Assembly (NCBI GenBank): GCA_025060325.1
Contig: JANXBW010000010.1
Location: forward strand, 62,001-126,000
Reading direction: 5' to 3'
Origin: Thermoguttaceae bacterium
Lineage (GTDB): Bacteria; Planctomycetota; Planctomycetia; Pirellulales; Thermoguttaceae
Length of the DNA stretch: 64,000 bases
Part shown: positions 50,329 through 59,782 of the stretch, piece by piece
How positions within the stretch are numbered: position 1 is the stretch's first letter
Layout: each line of letters begins with the position of its first letter
Notes under the pieces: model-generated
What the model saw: the letters and a program-made list of their open reading frames with translations, nothing else
What the model was told of the DNA's origin: nothing
Databases searched by the model: none
Position numbers and translations under genes: made by a program

Positions 50329-51213
50329 CTAGCCCGATTTATTCGGGCGAAGTGTCTGGGTACGTTCCGGCGGAGGCATGATTTTAAGAATTCTTAGGCC
50401 GAATTTTTCCCCAACTTTTACGGCCTCTCCCTGAGCAATGACCCGGCCGGCTACTTCCAGGTCAAGCAGTTCCTCGCATGACTTATCAAATTGGATAATG
50501 GCCCCCGGGCTAAGCTGAAGGAGGTTGGCGACCGGCTGCCTCCGCCGGGCCAACGTCACCCCCACGCACACGGGTACACGCAACAGTGCTCGCACAAGTG
50601 GGGGCAAATTCGCTTCAGCCCTGGGTTCTTCCTTTTGTCCGAGCGTTGCGACGGAAGGCCTAGAGGTTTTTTCTTGCCCGGAAATTTCGGGGGGAGGCGC
50701 CGAACCTGCGGACCGGGGTGCAGTCGGATTAGTCGCAAATTCTTGTGTCCCTTGGGTGGGGTGAGGCCGGGGTCCCTCGTAGATCAAAGCCACGGCCGTG
50801 CCGACGAGATTGCCGGCTTGATCGCTCAGGCGGAGACGGAGCACTTCCGCCTCTTGTGCTGCGCCCTGAGCCGTCTCCGGGCCTTTCTGTGGCAGAGCTA
50901 CTTCCCATGTGCCGGCAGCTTCGAGGTCCTCCGGAAAGAGGGCTACCGCTAGCTCTTGGGCAAGGGTGCTTAGCCGAGACTGACTAGTGGGGGACGGCGA
51001 ACGATAGTCTGCCGGTAGCAGTGCTCCTTCCGGAATGAGAAGGATGATTTCCCGGCCTTGCCCTCGAATAGTCACGCCGACCCCCGGCTGTGCACGAATA
51101 AGTGCCAGCTCTTGGCCCGAGCAAGGCGTGAGCTCGAGGGTCAGTGCCCGCCCAATGAACCGAGCGAAAATCTCCGCAAGCTCTTGTTGGCTGTGCCGGA
51201 AAAGCTCGTTCAC
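50329..51213 (-). CDS. Orphan FliN/FliM-type surface-presentation-of-antigens domain protein
   Basis: 294-residue protein whose last 80 residues (about 210-285) form a SpoA domain as in flagellar motor switch proteins FliN/FliM or the type III secretion ring protein SctQ: LLRVPVCVGVTLARRRQPV, LLQLSPGAIIQFDKSCEELLDL and VAGRVIAQGEAVKVGEKFGLRI. FliN itself is about 130 residues, so this has a long N-terminal part. That part starts with MNELFRHSQQELAEIFARF and a second poorly conserved beta-rich region, reminiscent of SctQ or of FliN forms with a CheC-like half; residues 120-205 are a Pro/Ala/Glu-rich linker. There is no other flagellar gene in the window. The signal for the start is weak. Confidence 0.75.
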   Translation of the reverse strand: MNELFRHSQQELAEIFARFIGRALTLELTPCSGQELALIRAQPGVGVTIRGQGREIILLIPEGALLPADYRSPSPTSQSRLSTLAQELAVALFPEDLEAAGTWEVALPQKGPETAQGAAQEAEVLRLRLSDQAGNLVGTAVALIYEGPRPHPTQGTQEFATNPTAPRSAGSAPPPEISGQEKTSRPSVATLGQKEEPRAEANLPPLVRALLRVPVCVGVTLARRRQPVANLLQLSPGAIIQFDKSCEELLDLEVAGRVIAQGEAVKVGEKFGLRILKIMPPPERTQTLRPNKSG

Positions 51214-51614
51214 CTGTTTGACCTGCGATCAAACGCCTCTGGAAGCGGATTAGATCATTAAATTAGTCATCAAAGTCGTGATCACCATGGAGGGATCACG
51301 GGGGCCAGCGCTTTTTGGCTTCGGTCAAACTTATCGGCCGGCTTTTCCGCAAACTTTTCCCAACTTCCCGTTTTTCGCGGGAAAGAAGGCTGCCCGAGTT
51401 AGTCGTGAACCAAAGGCCCGTTCGGGCGATAAGGTGCAGACCGAATTGGCCCGGAGGTCGGCAAAAGGGTTGGAGTGGGGCGACGAGCATCGACCAAGGC
51501 CATCGACCTGGTGACAGGTCCATAAAAGGCCCAATTAAGGCCTGGTGCGTTGCCAGCGCGGCCGAGCAATGGAGGAGGATTTGGCGACCTAGGCCGGGAG
51601 CTGTGTCACCAAAG
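51214..51614. other. Intergenic, no supported gene
   Basis: Spacer between the tRNA-Ser gene and the FliN-like gene, both minus strand. GTGATCAC and its imperfect partner GGGATCAC near 51279-51300 could form a small hairpin. No gene was recognised. Confidence 0.35.
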
Positions 51615-51697
51615 CGGAGGGTGCGGGACTCGAACCCGCAACCCCTTTCGGGGCACCACATCTCCAGTGTGGCTCCTCACCAATTCGGATACCCTCC
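51615..51697 (-). tRNA. tRNA-Ser(GGA)
   Basis: A complete class II tRNA on the minus strand. Acceptor arms GGAGGGT and ACCCTCC pair fully over seven bases, with G as discriminator, usual for serine tRNAs. The T arm is GCGGG-TTCGAGT-CCCGC, the anticodon arm CCACA-CTGGAGA-TGTGG with anticodon GGA, and the long variable arm CCCC-GAAA-GGGG is typical of tRNA-Ser. No CCA is encoded, so it must be added after transcription. Confidence 0.96.
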
Positions 51698-52812
51698 GTT
51701 CACCGGGGGTTTCCTGTGCCCCACTCATATTGTAAATCGGCCGGGCTAATTTGCAAAAGACCGCGGAAGTGGCTGCTGGCCATCCGTATGCAATTTCGGC
51801 AGGCTGCCGCAAGCCCGCTACCGCATTCCCCGCTTTTTGGATAGTTCGGCTCTACCTGAATCCCCACTGGGGGCCCGGCGATCTGCCCCTCGCCATCCTC
51901 AGAAAGACGTCGGCCGAGTTCCGGTTATCGCCAGGCTGGGTGTATTCTTTCCTCCAAACCACTCGCTCAGTCTCGCGGCTTCCCGCGGGTTGGAATATCA
52001 GACCGTCCGGAAAGGTTGTCAAGCTCGCCAGCCGGGCTTAGCCCGGATGAGGCCCTCATGTGCCCGAAATTAAACCCATCTCCGAATGACAAATACGACC
52101 TAACCATGCCGAAGAAGACATCTCACCGCTAGTTTGGTAAGAACTTCCATTCCGACGTGCGCCCATTGGCTGCCCCTGACCCGGAATGCCAACGCACCTA
52201 CCGGCGAAAGAACGCAACTCATAATTCTTTGCGGTCTCGAGACGGCATTCCTCAACAAATCTTTAGCTAAACATCAGGCAAACCCGATTCGAAAGACTGC
52301 CCTCGGGCAAACACTCTCGACCTGTCGGCAGAGAGCAGGACCAAGAAGGTCTGATGCCATTCATAAAAATCGGCAGGTCCGCTGTGGACTCAGCTCATGC
52401 CCGCCCCGCTGGCCCTCCGGGTCAGCTGGAATTTTTGGCGGACGAAGCTGGCGATCGAAGCCCCACTTGCAAGCGGGCGAGGTTCCGGTCCCTTTCCGAT
52501 CCGATTTCCGCCCCTATCCCTCATGAGAAGAGCCCGAGACCAACGGCGGTTAAAAAGGCTGGGGCACAGTCCTCACGCACCAATCTCGCGCCCACACTGG
52601 GGACATTCGGCACAAGCATTATCCCTGTTCCCGGGCGGAAGGGCTTCCAGCTGTCGGCGTAGTTATAATACCTGGTTTTTGCTCGGCGGATGAAACAAGC
52701 CGTGCTTCAACTCGCCACGTGCCCGTTGCCGAAAAACCGGGCAGTAAAATAAGCCGCCGAATATCGGCGATTGTGGGTCAATGTTGGCCGTTCGAGGGAG
52801 TCACCGGATCCC
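51698..52812. other. Long intergenic region, no gene recognised
   Basis: About 1.1 kb between the tRNA gene (minus) and the ASCH gene (plus). Frames of up to 130 codons are open on the plus strand but show no ribosome binding site, and their composition resembles non-coding DNA. No integrase or attachment-site repeat was seen near the tRNA. Confidence 0.4.
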
Positions 52813-53187
52813 GTGCTACTTTTCAAGAAAAAGTTTCTCCCTGCCATTCGGTCCGGCCAAAAGCGGCAAACCTTGAGATTTTGGAAATGGCGGCACATGC
52901 GTGCCGGACAGCGAAGCTATATCCCGGGGGTAGGTCATATCCTGGTGACGGCAGTGGAGGAAGTTCGGTTAGAAGACCTGACAGAGGCCGACGCCCATGC
53001 TGATGGATTTGCGAGCCTGGCGGAGCTAAAAGCCGAACTGGAAGCCATATATCCCACGCAGCAAGCTCAGGGGAGGAAACTTTTTCGGGTTCTTTTCGAA
53101 CTGGCACCCAGAGAGGCCAAAACTTTGGATGATAATTCTTCAACAACTCAGCGTCCAAAAAGACGTACATCGCGGCGGAAAGCCTAA
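52813..53187 (+). CDS. ASCH domain protein
   Basis: Small cytoplasmic protein of 124 residues with an ASCH domain, a PUA-like fold thought to bind RNA. The N-terminal MLLFKKKFLPAIRSGQKRQT stretch, then RFWKW, matches the usual ASCH start; the middle contains GVGHILVTAVEEVRLEDLT and the end a strand KLFRVLFEL. A Thr/Lys/Arg-rich tail (about 105-124) follows. The start is set at the GTG at 52813 because family members begin there; a TTG-started frame 42 bases upstream would add 14 unlikely residues. No good ribosome binding site is visible, so the start is uncertain. Function of the family is largely unknown. It converges with the DJ-1/PfpI gene. Confidence 0.8.
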   Translation: MLLFKKKFLPAIRSGQKRQTLRFWKWRHMRAGQRSYIPGVGHILVTAVEEVRLEDLTEADAHADGFASLAELKAELEAIYPTQQAQGRKLFRVLFELAPREAKTLDDNSSTTQRPKRRTSRRKA

Positions 53188-53306
53188 ACACCCCGCCCCG
53201 AGCACCCTTCCACGTTACAGCGACTCTTACGGCACATCGACTGTCCCTTTTAAGAACAGCTCCGGCAATACCCGCTGTTTACGGCCTCTGATTGCGGATC
53301 TTTTAC

Positions 53307-53897
53307 TCAAACGCTCTTAGCAGTCTGATGCTCTATCTTCGTTCCCAGCAATTCCAGGAATTTGGCGAGCCACTGGGGATGCGCCGGCCAAGCGGGAGCT
53401 GTCACCAAATTGCCCTCAACGTAAGCTTGGTCGAAGGGCACCTCCACAAATGTTCCGCCAGCGGCGGTCACTTCAGGCCCCACCGCCGGGTAAGCAGTGA
53501 GGATGCGTCCTTTAACAACACCGGCGGCTGTCAGCAATTGAATGCCATGGCAGATAGCAGCTATGGGCTTGCGAGCGTCGGCCATCGCGCGGATGATTTC
53601 GATCACCCGTTTATTTAGCCGGAGATACTCCGGCGCTCGTCCACCCGGCAATACCAGAGCATCGTATTTTTCCGGCGCGACGGCGTCGAAGTCAGCATTT
53701 AGCGTGAAGTTGTGTCCGCGGGTTTCGCTGTAGGTCTGAGCCCCGTCGAAATCGTGCACAGCCGTGCGAACTTGTTCCCCCTTTTTCTTTCCGGGGCAAA
53801 CGGCATCGACTTGATGCCCGACCATCTGCAGGGCCTGAAACGGCACCATTACTTCGTAATCTTCAACGTAGTCGCCAACGATCATCAGAATCCGCAT
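53307..53897 (-). CDS. DJ-1/PfpI family protein
   Basis: Member of the class I glutamine amidotransferase-like superfamily, 196 residues. The nucleophile elbow is AICHGIQ with C116 followed by H117, and the supporting acidic residue lies in the N-terminal VEDYE motif, as in PfpI, YhbO and DJ-1. Relatives act as proteases, glyoxalase III or stress-related deglycases, and the exact reaction cannot be told from sequence. Length is normal plus a short C-terminal tail. GGGAGG precedes the ATG at a good distance. The gene is separated from PPDK by a strong bidirectional terminator. Confidence 0.92.
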   Translation of the reverse strand: MRILMIVGDYVEDYEVMVPFQALQMVGHQVDAVCPGKKKGEQVRTAVHDFDGAQTYSETRGHNFTLNADFDAVAPEKYDALVLPGGRAPEYLRLNKRVIEIIRAMADARKPIAAICHGIQLLTAAGVVKGRILTAYPAVGPEVTAAGGTFVEVPFDQAYVEGNLVTAPAWPAHPQWLAKFLELLGTKIEHQTAKSV

Positions 53898-54008
53898 ACT
53901 TAACCTCCCCGTCCTCTGTTTACTCCAGGTAAACTTGCCGTTACAAGTAGCTGGCTCAGGCCGTCAACGGAAGACCTTCCGTTGTACGTGCGTGCGATCT
54001 TAAAAAAT

Positions 54009-54040
54009 TCGCCCCGAAAAGGGGAAGCCTCTCGGGGCGA
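54009..54040. terminator. Bidirectional intrinsic terminator
   Basis: TCGCCCCGA at 54009-54017 pairs perfectly with TCGGGGCGA at 54032-54040, a nine-pair stem. On the plus strand it is followed by a seven-T run after ATTTGC, and on the minus strand by AATTTTTT. It lies about 100 bases past the ppdK stop on the minus strand, so terminating ppdK is its likely main job. Confidence 0.85.
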
Positions 54041-54141
54041 TTTGCTTTTTTTAGCGGCAAAGGCAAAGTTCTGAGATGGGGCTGTGCCGACAGCTTACCA
54101 GCCGATTTGCAAACCGGAACGACAGCTCGGCCCAAAAAGCT

Positions 54142-56895
54142 TTAAGCGTCGCCGGCTGCAATTGCTGCATGGGCGGCTGCCAAGCGAGCCACCGGGACCC
54201 GATATGGCGAGCAGCTGACGTAGTCAAATTTCAGCTTGTAACAGAACCCTACCGATGCCGGATCGCCGCCTTGCTCGCCGCAGATGCCGATTTTCAGATT
54301 CGGCCGCACTGACCGTCCGCGTTCCACAGCCATTCGCATTAGTTGACCCACGCCTTCCACATCGATGGTCTGGAAGGGGTCGAAATCCAAAATCCGCTTT
54401 TCCAAATATGTCGGCAGGAAGCTGCCGATGTCATCCCGGCTGAATCCGTAGCACATCTGCGTGAGGTCATTGGTGCCGAAGGAGAAGAATTCCGCACTCC
54501 GGGCCATTTGGTCGCCCAACAGGGCTGCCCGCGGCACCTCGATCATAGTTCCGTACGGGCAATCGATAGTCACTCCGAACTCTTGCTCGACTTCCTTTTT
54601 GACCCGATCAAAGATCGGCCGAACGAAGTCTAGCTCCTTAACCGTGCAGGTCACTGGCACCATTAGTTCCGGTTTGGGATTTTTGCCCTCCTTTTTAAGG
54701 GAGGCCGCCGCACGGAAGAGGGCCCGGATCTGCATCTCCGTGAGGTATGGGTAACTGATGCCCAGCCGGACCCCGCGGTGACCCATCATTGGGTTGACTT
54801 CGTGGAGGGCCTCGCCTCGCTTCTGAACTTCTTCTAAGGTGGTACCCAAGGCCTTGGCCAATTCCATCTGGGCCGCCTCGCCTTTCGGGACAAACTCATG
54901 GAGCGGCGGGTCAAGCAGCCGTACGGTCACGGGCAATCCGTCCATCACTTCCAGAGTAGCCCGGATGTCCCGCTCCATGTAGGGCGCCAGTTCGTCGATG
55001 GCCTGCCGTCTTTCCTCGTCAGTCTTAGCGTGGATGACCTTGCGGAGGATAAACAGCGGCTCTTCACTTCCTGCCCCGTAGAACATGTGCTCGATGCGGA
55101 AAAGTCCGATCCCCTCCGCTCCGAACTTTCGGGCCAACGCCGCGTCCGCGGGCGTATCGGCATTGGTCCGGACTCCCATTCGCCGATACTTGTCAACGAT
55201 CTGCAAGAATTGCTGCAGCCGTGGGTTCTCGCCGGCATCAATAAGCGGGAGAGCTCCTTCGTAGACGTAACCGCGGGTGCCGTTTAGCGTCAACACGTCG
55301 CCTTCGCGATAAACTTTCCCATTCACCCGCATTTCCTTGGCAATTGGGTCGACTTCGATCGCAGCCGCGCCAACAATGCAGCATTTACCCCAACCGCGAG
55401 CAACGAGGGCGGCATGGCATGTCATTCCCCCCCGGGAAGTGAGGATACCAACCGCCGCCCGCATCCCCTCGACATCTTCAGGGCTTGTTTCCTCCCGCAC
55501 CAAAATCACCCGTTCCTTCCGCTGGGCCCAATGAACCGCATCCTCGGAGGTAAACACAATTCGTCCGCAGGCACCACCCGGCCCGGCGGGCAATCCCTTG
55601 GCGATAGGCCTGAAATTGCGCTCCTGACCTGGGTCAACAATCGGGTGAAGCAATTCGTCCAACTGGGCCGGTTCTACTCGGCGGACAGCGGTCCGCTCGT
55701 CAATAAGCCCTTCGGCCAGCATGTCCATGGCAATGTTTAGCGCTGCGGTCCCCGTCCGCTTTCCAGCCCGGCACTGGAGCACATAGAGTTTGCCTTCCTC
55801 GATGGTGAACTCGATGTCCTGCATGTCCCCGTAATGACGCTCGAGGATTTCCCGCACGCGCTCAAGTTGGGCGTAAATATCGGGAAATTCCTCTTCGAGC
55901 GTGGGAAGATGTTTATTTTGCTCGCTCTTACTGGCTGCGTTCAGCGGGCAGGGCGTCCGGATGCCGGCCACCACGTCCTCCCCCTGAGCATTGGGGAGCC
56001 ATTCGCCGTAAAAGACGTTCTCCCCGGTGGCCGGGTTTCGGGTAAAGCACACGCCGGTCCCGGAGGTGTTGCCCTTGTTGCCGAAGACCATGCTCTGGAC
56101 ATTGCAAGCTGTGCCCCAATCGTCGGGGATCCCTTCAATGCGGCGATAAGCGACCGCCCGTTTGCCATTCCAGCTCTTAAAGACGGCGGCGATTGCCCCC
56201 CATAACTGTTCTTGCGGATCATCGGGGAATTCCCGACCCAAGACCTCCTTCACCTTTTGTTTAAACTGCTGGCAAAGCTGTTTGAGGTCTTCGGCAGTAA
56301 GATCCAGGTCCGATTTGTAACCCTTGGCGCTTTTGAGGGCATCCATGATTCGTTCAAGTTGCTGACGGATACCCTGGCCTTCTGGCGGCTCAATCCCCTC
56401 CGCTTTCTCCATTACCACATCAGAGTACATCATGATGAGCCGGCGGTAGGCATCGTACACGAAACGCTCGGCTTGGGCGCGAACCACCGGATCATTCTCC
56501 CGCCCTTTGATGACTGAGGCGATCATGCCGGGGATGGTCCGGGAACAAAGACCCACGTTTAGCACAGTCTCCATCATCCCGGGCATACTCCGGCGAGCAC
56601 CAGATCGACAAGAAACGAGGAGCGGTTTTTCCGGATCGCCGAATTTGGCCCCCATCACGCGCTCGGTGCGAGCCAGCGCCTCGGCCACTTCCGCCCGAAG
56701 TTCATCATCGAACTTTCCGCCTGTTTGGAAAAAGCGGTTGCAATACTCCGTGGTAATGGTAAAGCCGGCGGGAACTGGGAGACCGATCCGAGCCATCTCA
56801 GCTAGGTTGGCCCCCTTCCCACCTAGAAGGTCGCGCATTTCCGCATTGCCTTCGGCTTCGTTTGGTCCAAACCAGTAAACGTACTTGTGTGCCAT
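54142..56895 (-). CDS. ppdK: Pyruvate, phosphate dikinase
   Basis: Interconverts pyruvate, ATP and phosphate with phosphoenolpyruvate, AMP and pyrophosphate in the cytoplasm. The 917-residue chain has the ATP-grasp domain at the N terminus (GGKGANLAEMARIGLPVPAGF and VSCRSGARRSMPGMM), the phosphohistidine swivelling domain with GGMTCHAALVARG (H494), and the C-terminal barrel with CGEQGGDPAS and YVSCSPYRVPVARLAAA. It is about 40 residues longer than the 874-residue clostridial enzyme. PFOR lies 4 kb away, supporting reversible pyruvate metabolism. AAGGAAAGG lies upstream of the ATG. A long leader contains a terminator-like hairpin at 57032-57063. Confidence 0.97.
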   Translation of the reverse strand: MAHKYVYWFGPNEAEGNAEMRDLLGGKGANLAEMARIGLPVPAGFTITTEYCNRFFQTGGKFDDELRAEVAEALARTERVMGAKFGDPEKPLLVSCRSGARRSMPGMMETVLNVGLCSRTIPGMIASVIKGRENDPVVRAQAERFVYDAYRRLIMMYSDVVMEKAEGIEPPEGQGIRQQLERIMDALKSAKGYKSDLDLTAEDLKQLCQQFKQKVKEVLGREFPDDPQEQLWGAIAAVFKSWNGKRAVAYRRIEGIPDDWGTACNVQSMVFGNKGNTSGTGVCFTRNPATGENVFYGEWLPNAQGEDVVAGIRTPCPLNAASKSEQNKHLPTLEEEFPDIYAQLERVREILERHYGDMQDIEFTIEEGKLYVLQCRAGKRTGTAALNIAMDMLAEGLIDERTAVRRVEPAQLDELLHPIVDPGQERNFRPIAKGLPAGPGGACGRIVFTSEDAVHWAQRKERVILVREETSPEDVEGMRAAVGILTSRGGMTCHAALVARGWGKCCIVGAAAIEVDPIAKEMRVNGKVYREGDVLTLNGTRGYVYEGALPLIDAGENPRLQQFLQIVDKYRRMGVRTNADTPADAALARKFGAEGIGLFRIEHMFYGAGSEEPLFILRKVIHAKTDEERRQAIDELAPYMERDIRATLEVMDGLPVTVRLLDPPLHEFVPKGEAAQMELAKALGTTLEEVQKRGEALHEVNPMMGHRGVRLGISYPYLTEMQIRALFRAAASLKKEGKNPKPELMVPVTCTVKELDFVRPIFDRVKKEVEQEFGVTIDCPYGTMIEVPRAALLGDQMARSAEFFSFGTNDLTQMCYGFSRDDIGSFLPTYLEKRILDFDPFQTIDVEGVGQLMRMAVERGRSVRPNLKIGICGEQGGDPASVGFCYKLKFDYVSCSPYRVPVARLAAAHAAIAAGDA

Positions 56896-57924
56896 TTGCC
56901 ACGCCTTTCCTTTCGCTTTTTGCTCCCCGGTTTCTGCTTAGGCTTCGCACTTTTGTCCCAAGACCGCTCGGCCGGAGGTAACCGCCGCGGTCCCCCATAT
57001 TTAGCGGTTTAGTACCACCTGGTTGGCAAAGAAAAAAGCCAGCCCCGCATCAAGTAACTGGCTCCTGGGAAGCGGACGATTTTATCAGAACGCTTCGGGG
57101 ACCGTCAAAGGGGCCGGCATAGTTTGGGGGAAGCAAACGCAGGCCCTTCAACCAACCGAGCTAATGCCGGAGTCGAAAGACCCCGCTAACAAGAAGCCGG
57201 CAAAAAGTTAGGTCTCTCGGCCGGCGCATGGCATACCAAACACCACGAGGGTCATCTGGGGGCTGCTCGCGACTTCAATAAGGAGAGCCAATAAGGAAAG
57301 TCAATGGGTACTGAGTCTTGGCTCGGTATTTGGGAGCGCGCGAGCCAGTTCAGCCCGTCGTCATGATCTTCTTTGAGGCCACCAGGTCTTGGCAGATCGC
57401 AATGAGGAGTCTCTTTAGCACCTTAGCACCGGCAGTATACCACTGGCGGGACTCTCAGGTGATTCCTTCACCGGTACCGGGGGCAAGGGCATCCCATCGA
57501 GAACTAGCCCGCCGCGGGGTAGGCTGCGCGCGTCCGCAAGGAGTACTCCGAATCATCCCGCGTCCGCATCGGTTTTTCTCACGTTTTTTCCAAGGTGCGT
57601 TTTTGAGTTGCGAAAAGTTCTCTTCATTTGGGTTCGCGCACGTGCCTCTACGCCCACAGAACGAGAAAAACCGGTGGGCCGAAGTTTGGGACCACCGGTA
57701 CGGACAAGCACTACTGGTTTCGCTGATTACTTCAACGCAAGAAGTGGATCCGAGTGGTCTGGCTCTGCGCCTGCGTGCGGCTCTTTTTCCTCGGTTTCAC
57801 CGAGGCGCTTTGCAGCCTTTGATCAGCACGCGGGTTTTACCTCCCCGTGTGATTCAATGCCTTTTTCGTGATCGGAAGATGACCTATATTCGGGGTGCCA
57901 TTCTCCGAGAGGTCAACGGATTGG
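56896..57924. other. Long intergenic region upstream of ppdK
   Basis: About 1 kb between ppdK and the small secreted protein gene, both minus strand. It should hold the ppdK promoter and leader. A TTG-started 62-codon frame at 57023 overlaps the hairpin there and lacks a ribosome binding site. No other gene was seen. Confidence 0.4.
57032..57063 (-). terminator. Terminator-like hairpin in the ppdK leader
   Basis: On the minus strand AGCCAG and CTGGCT form a six-pair stem with a 20-base loop, directly followed by TTTTTTCTTT. It lies about 140 bases before the ppdK start, so it could end transcription from upstream or attenuate ppdK. The loop is long, which lowers confidence. Confidence 0.35.
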
Positions 57925-58344
57925 TCAGAAGTCGATCCACAGCCCAAAGTTACGACCCTGGTAGTAGAAGTGCCTTCCCCTGTAAGGATAGCCGGGGCGG
58001 CAATCGGGAATTGGGGCGATCAGCACCGGTGGGTGGCCCGGGTAAGGCACAATCACAACTGGCGGGTGCCCAATGCCTATGTTAGGCCGCGGCCTGGGGT
58101 GGTGCCAGTACGGGGTGCGAAAGTTCGGCGACCTCCAATAGGGCTCATACCACCAGGGGGAATCCCGGCGATCATCGTTTCGGCCACGGTCCCGATCGCC
58201 ACCGGGGCCCCTGTGATCTACCAGCACGAGCGGAGCACCGATGTCCCGCGTTGGGCCGCCAAACGTGATTTCGAGTGCCCGAGCATTTTGAGCCAACACA
58301 GCCAAACCCACTGTAAGGACCAACGCCAATATGATGCGCTTCAT
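57925..58344 (-). CDS. Small secreted Pro/Tyr/Arg-rich protein of unknown function
   Basis: 139-residue product I do not recognise. It has a clear signal peptide (MKRIILALVLTVGLAVLA, cleavage near ARA-LEI). The mature part is rich in Pro, Arg, Gly, Tyr, His and Trp, with stretches such as GGDRDRGRNDDRRDSPWWYE, PYWHHPRPRPNIG and YRGRHFYYQGRN. This composition suggests a surface or cell-wall-associated, partly disordered protein. GGGGAGGG precedes the ATG at a usual distance, which supports translation. It stands alone. Confidence 0.75.
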   Translation of the reverse strand: MKRIILALVLTVGLAVLAQNARALEITFGGPTRDIGAPLVLVDHRGPGGDRDRGRNDDRRDSPWWYEPYWRSPNFRTPYWHHPRPRPNIGIGHPPVVIVPYPGHPPVLIAPIPDCRPGYPYRGRHFYYQGRNFGLWIDF

Positions 58345-58780
58345 TTTTCGGCCCTCCCCTCTGCAAAGTCGTTGCTACGTTGTGGTTCGGTCCGGGTTTA
58401 CGCAGTTCGCAACCGGTTGCGGCCGTTTGGTTGTTCGGAATTGGGTCGACCGATAGTTAGGCTAGCAACCACTGTGCCACTTTTTGTCGGCTGGTCCCGG
58501 TCCTGGGCTACTCTGGAAGCATCCCACGAACTGCTAAAAGCGCCCCTTACGCACTAATTTGCCCAGGCCTAGGGATCCAAGAAGCTGTTACGACCCCGTA
58601 CCCAATTCAAAGAAACTCTTGCCACCCTTCTATCTGTATCGAAATGACTGCGCATCACTCCTACACTTGATACGCCTTTGATGGGCCCGTTGGTTTTGAG
58701 CGCTTTTTTTCGCTCGGGCGGTCATCAATCCAGCCAGCAAACCGCTACTAAGGTCCCCGCTGCCCCGGCAGCATTCCCGG
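58345..58780. other. Intergenic, no supported gene
   Basis: Spacer between the alcohol dehydrogenase gene and the small secreted protein gene, both minus strand. No gene, hairpin terminator or RNA was recognised. Confidence 0.4.
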
Positions 58781-59782
58781 TTACTCTACGACCAAAACCC
58801 CGGTCCCGCTGATGCGATCCGCCTTCAGGTCCTGAAGGGCTCGATTGGCATCGACTAATGGGTAACAGGTCACGCGGGGCCGAATCGGAATTTGGGCAGC
58901 CTCCGCAAGTAGCTGCTGCCCGTCTTCGCGGGTGTTGGATGTCACACTGCGAAGGTCTCGTTCATAGAAGAGGCATCGCTCGTAGTCCATGGCCGGGATA
59001 GGCGTTACGTGAATGCCTGCGATAGCCAACGTTCCGCCTCGTTCCAGTCGTTCCATAATGGCTGGGACGAGTTCTCCGGCCGGTGCAAAAAGAATCGCGC
59101 TGTCCACCCGGACGGGTAATTGCGAGGGACTTTCCCCCACCCAAAACGCGCCCATTTCCCGGGCAAGCTGCCGGTGCTTTTCCCCTCGCGTCACCACATA
59201 AACCTCATAGCCTCGATGGAGGGCGATCTGGAGTACCACATGGGCTGAGGAGCCAAACCCGAACAGGGCAAGTCGGCCGCCCTCCGGAACATTTGCCCGC
59301 CGCAATGCCCGGTAGCCGATTATCCCCGCGCAAAGTAAGGGAGCGGCATCTGTGTCTTCGAAACCTGGCGGAATCGGATAAGCGAACTCTTCTGGGACGA
59401 GAGTGAACTCCGCAAATCCCCCGTCCTCGTGGTAGCCGGTAAAGCGAGCGCAGGCGCAAAGGTTCTCCCGCCCGGTTTGACACAGTCGGCATCCCCCGCA
59501 GGTGTACCGCAGCCAAGCGATTCCCACGCGGTCGCCCGGGCGAAATCGTCGGCAATTCTCTCCAATTTCTTCCACGACCCCCACGACCTGGTGGCCAGGG
59601 ATGATTGGCACCCTGTATCGCGGGAGGTCTCCCTCCACGACGTGAAGGTCCGTCCGGCATATCGCGCACACCCGGACCCGGACTAGCAGTTGGCCGAAAC
59701 CGGGCTGTGGCACAGGTAGATCCCGCAACTTTAATGGCGCACTTTCGATCGGCCCGATCTCGGGCAAAACCATGGCTTTCAT
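58781..59782 (-). CDS. Zinc-dependent alcohol dehydrogenase
   Basis: Medium-chain NAD(P)-dependent alcohol dehydrogenase, 333 residues, close to the AdhA-type enzymes (about 340). Catalytic zinc ligands are C42 (CAICRTDLHVVEGD), H64 (IPGHQVVG) and the cysteine in APLLCAGIIGY; the structural zinc site has four cysteines at 95, 98, 101 and 109 in TCGGCRLCQTGRENLC. The cofactor-binding motif is LFGFGSSAHV. All active-site parts are present, so activity is expected; whether it makes alcohol in fermentation or oxidises it is open. GGAG lies upstream of the ATG at a normal distance. It is a single gene. Confidence 0.93.
   Translation of the reverse strand: MKAMVLPEIGPIESAPLKLRDLPVPQPGFGQLLVRVRVCAICRTDLHVVEGDLPRYRVPIIPGHQVVGVVEEIGENCRRFRPGDRVGIAWLRYTCGGCRLCQTGRENLCACARFTGYHEDGGFAEFTLVPEEFAYPIPPGFEDTDAAPLLCAGIIGYRALRRANVPEGGRLALFGFGSSAHVVLQIALHRGYEVYVVTRGEKHRQLAREMGAFWVGESPSQLPVRVDSAILFAPAGELVPAIMERLERGGTLAIAGIHVTPIPAMDYERCLFYERDLRSVTSNTREDGQQLLAEAAQIPIRPRVTCYPLVDANRALQDLKADRISGTGVLVVE

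Noticed and set aside
51615-52812. Integrated mobile element next to tRNA-Ser
   Set aside because: No integrase gene and no repeat of the tRNA 3' end was seen in the adjoining 1.1 kb.
57023-57211. 62-codon frame starting with TTG and MAKKK
   Set aside because: No ribosome binding site; it coincides with the terminator-like hairpin upstream of ppdK.
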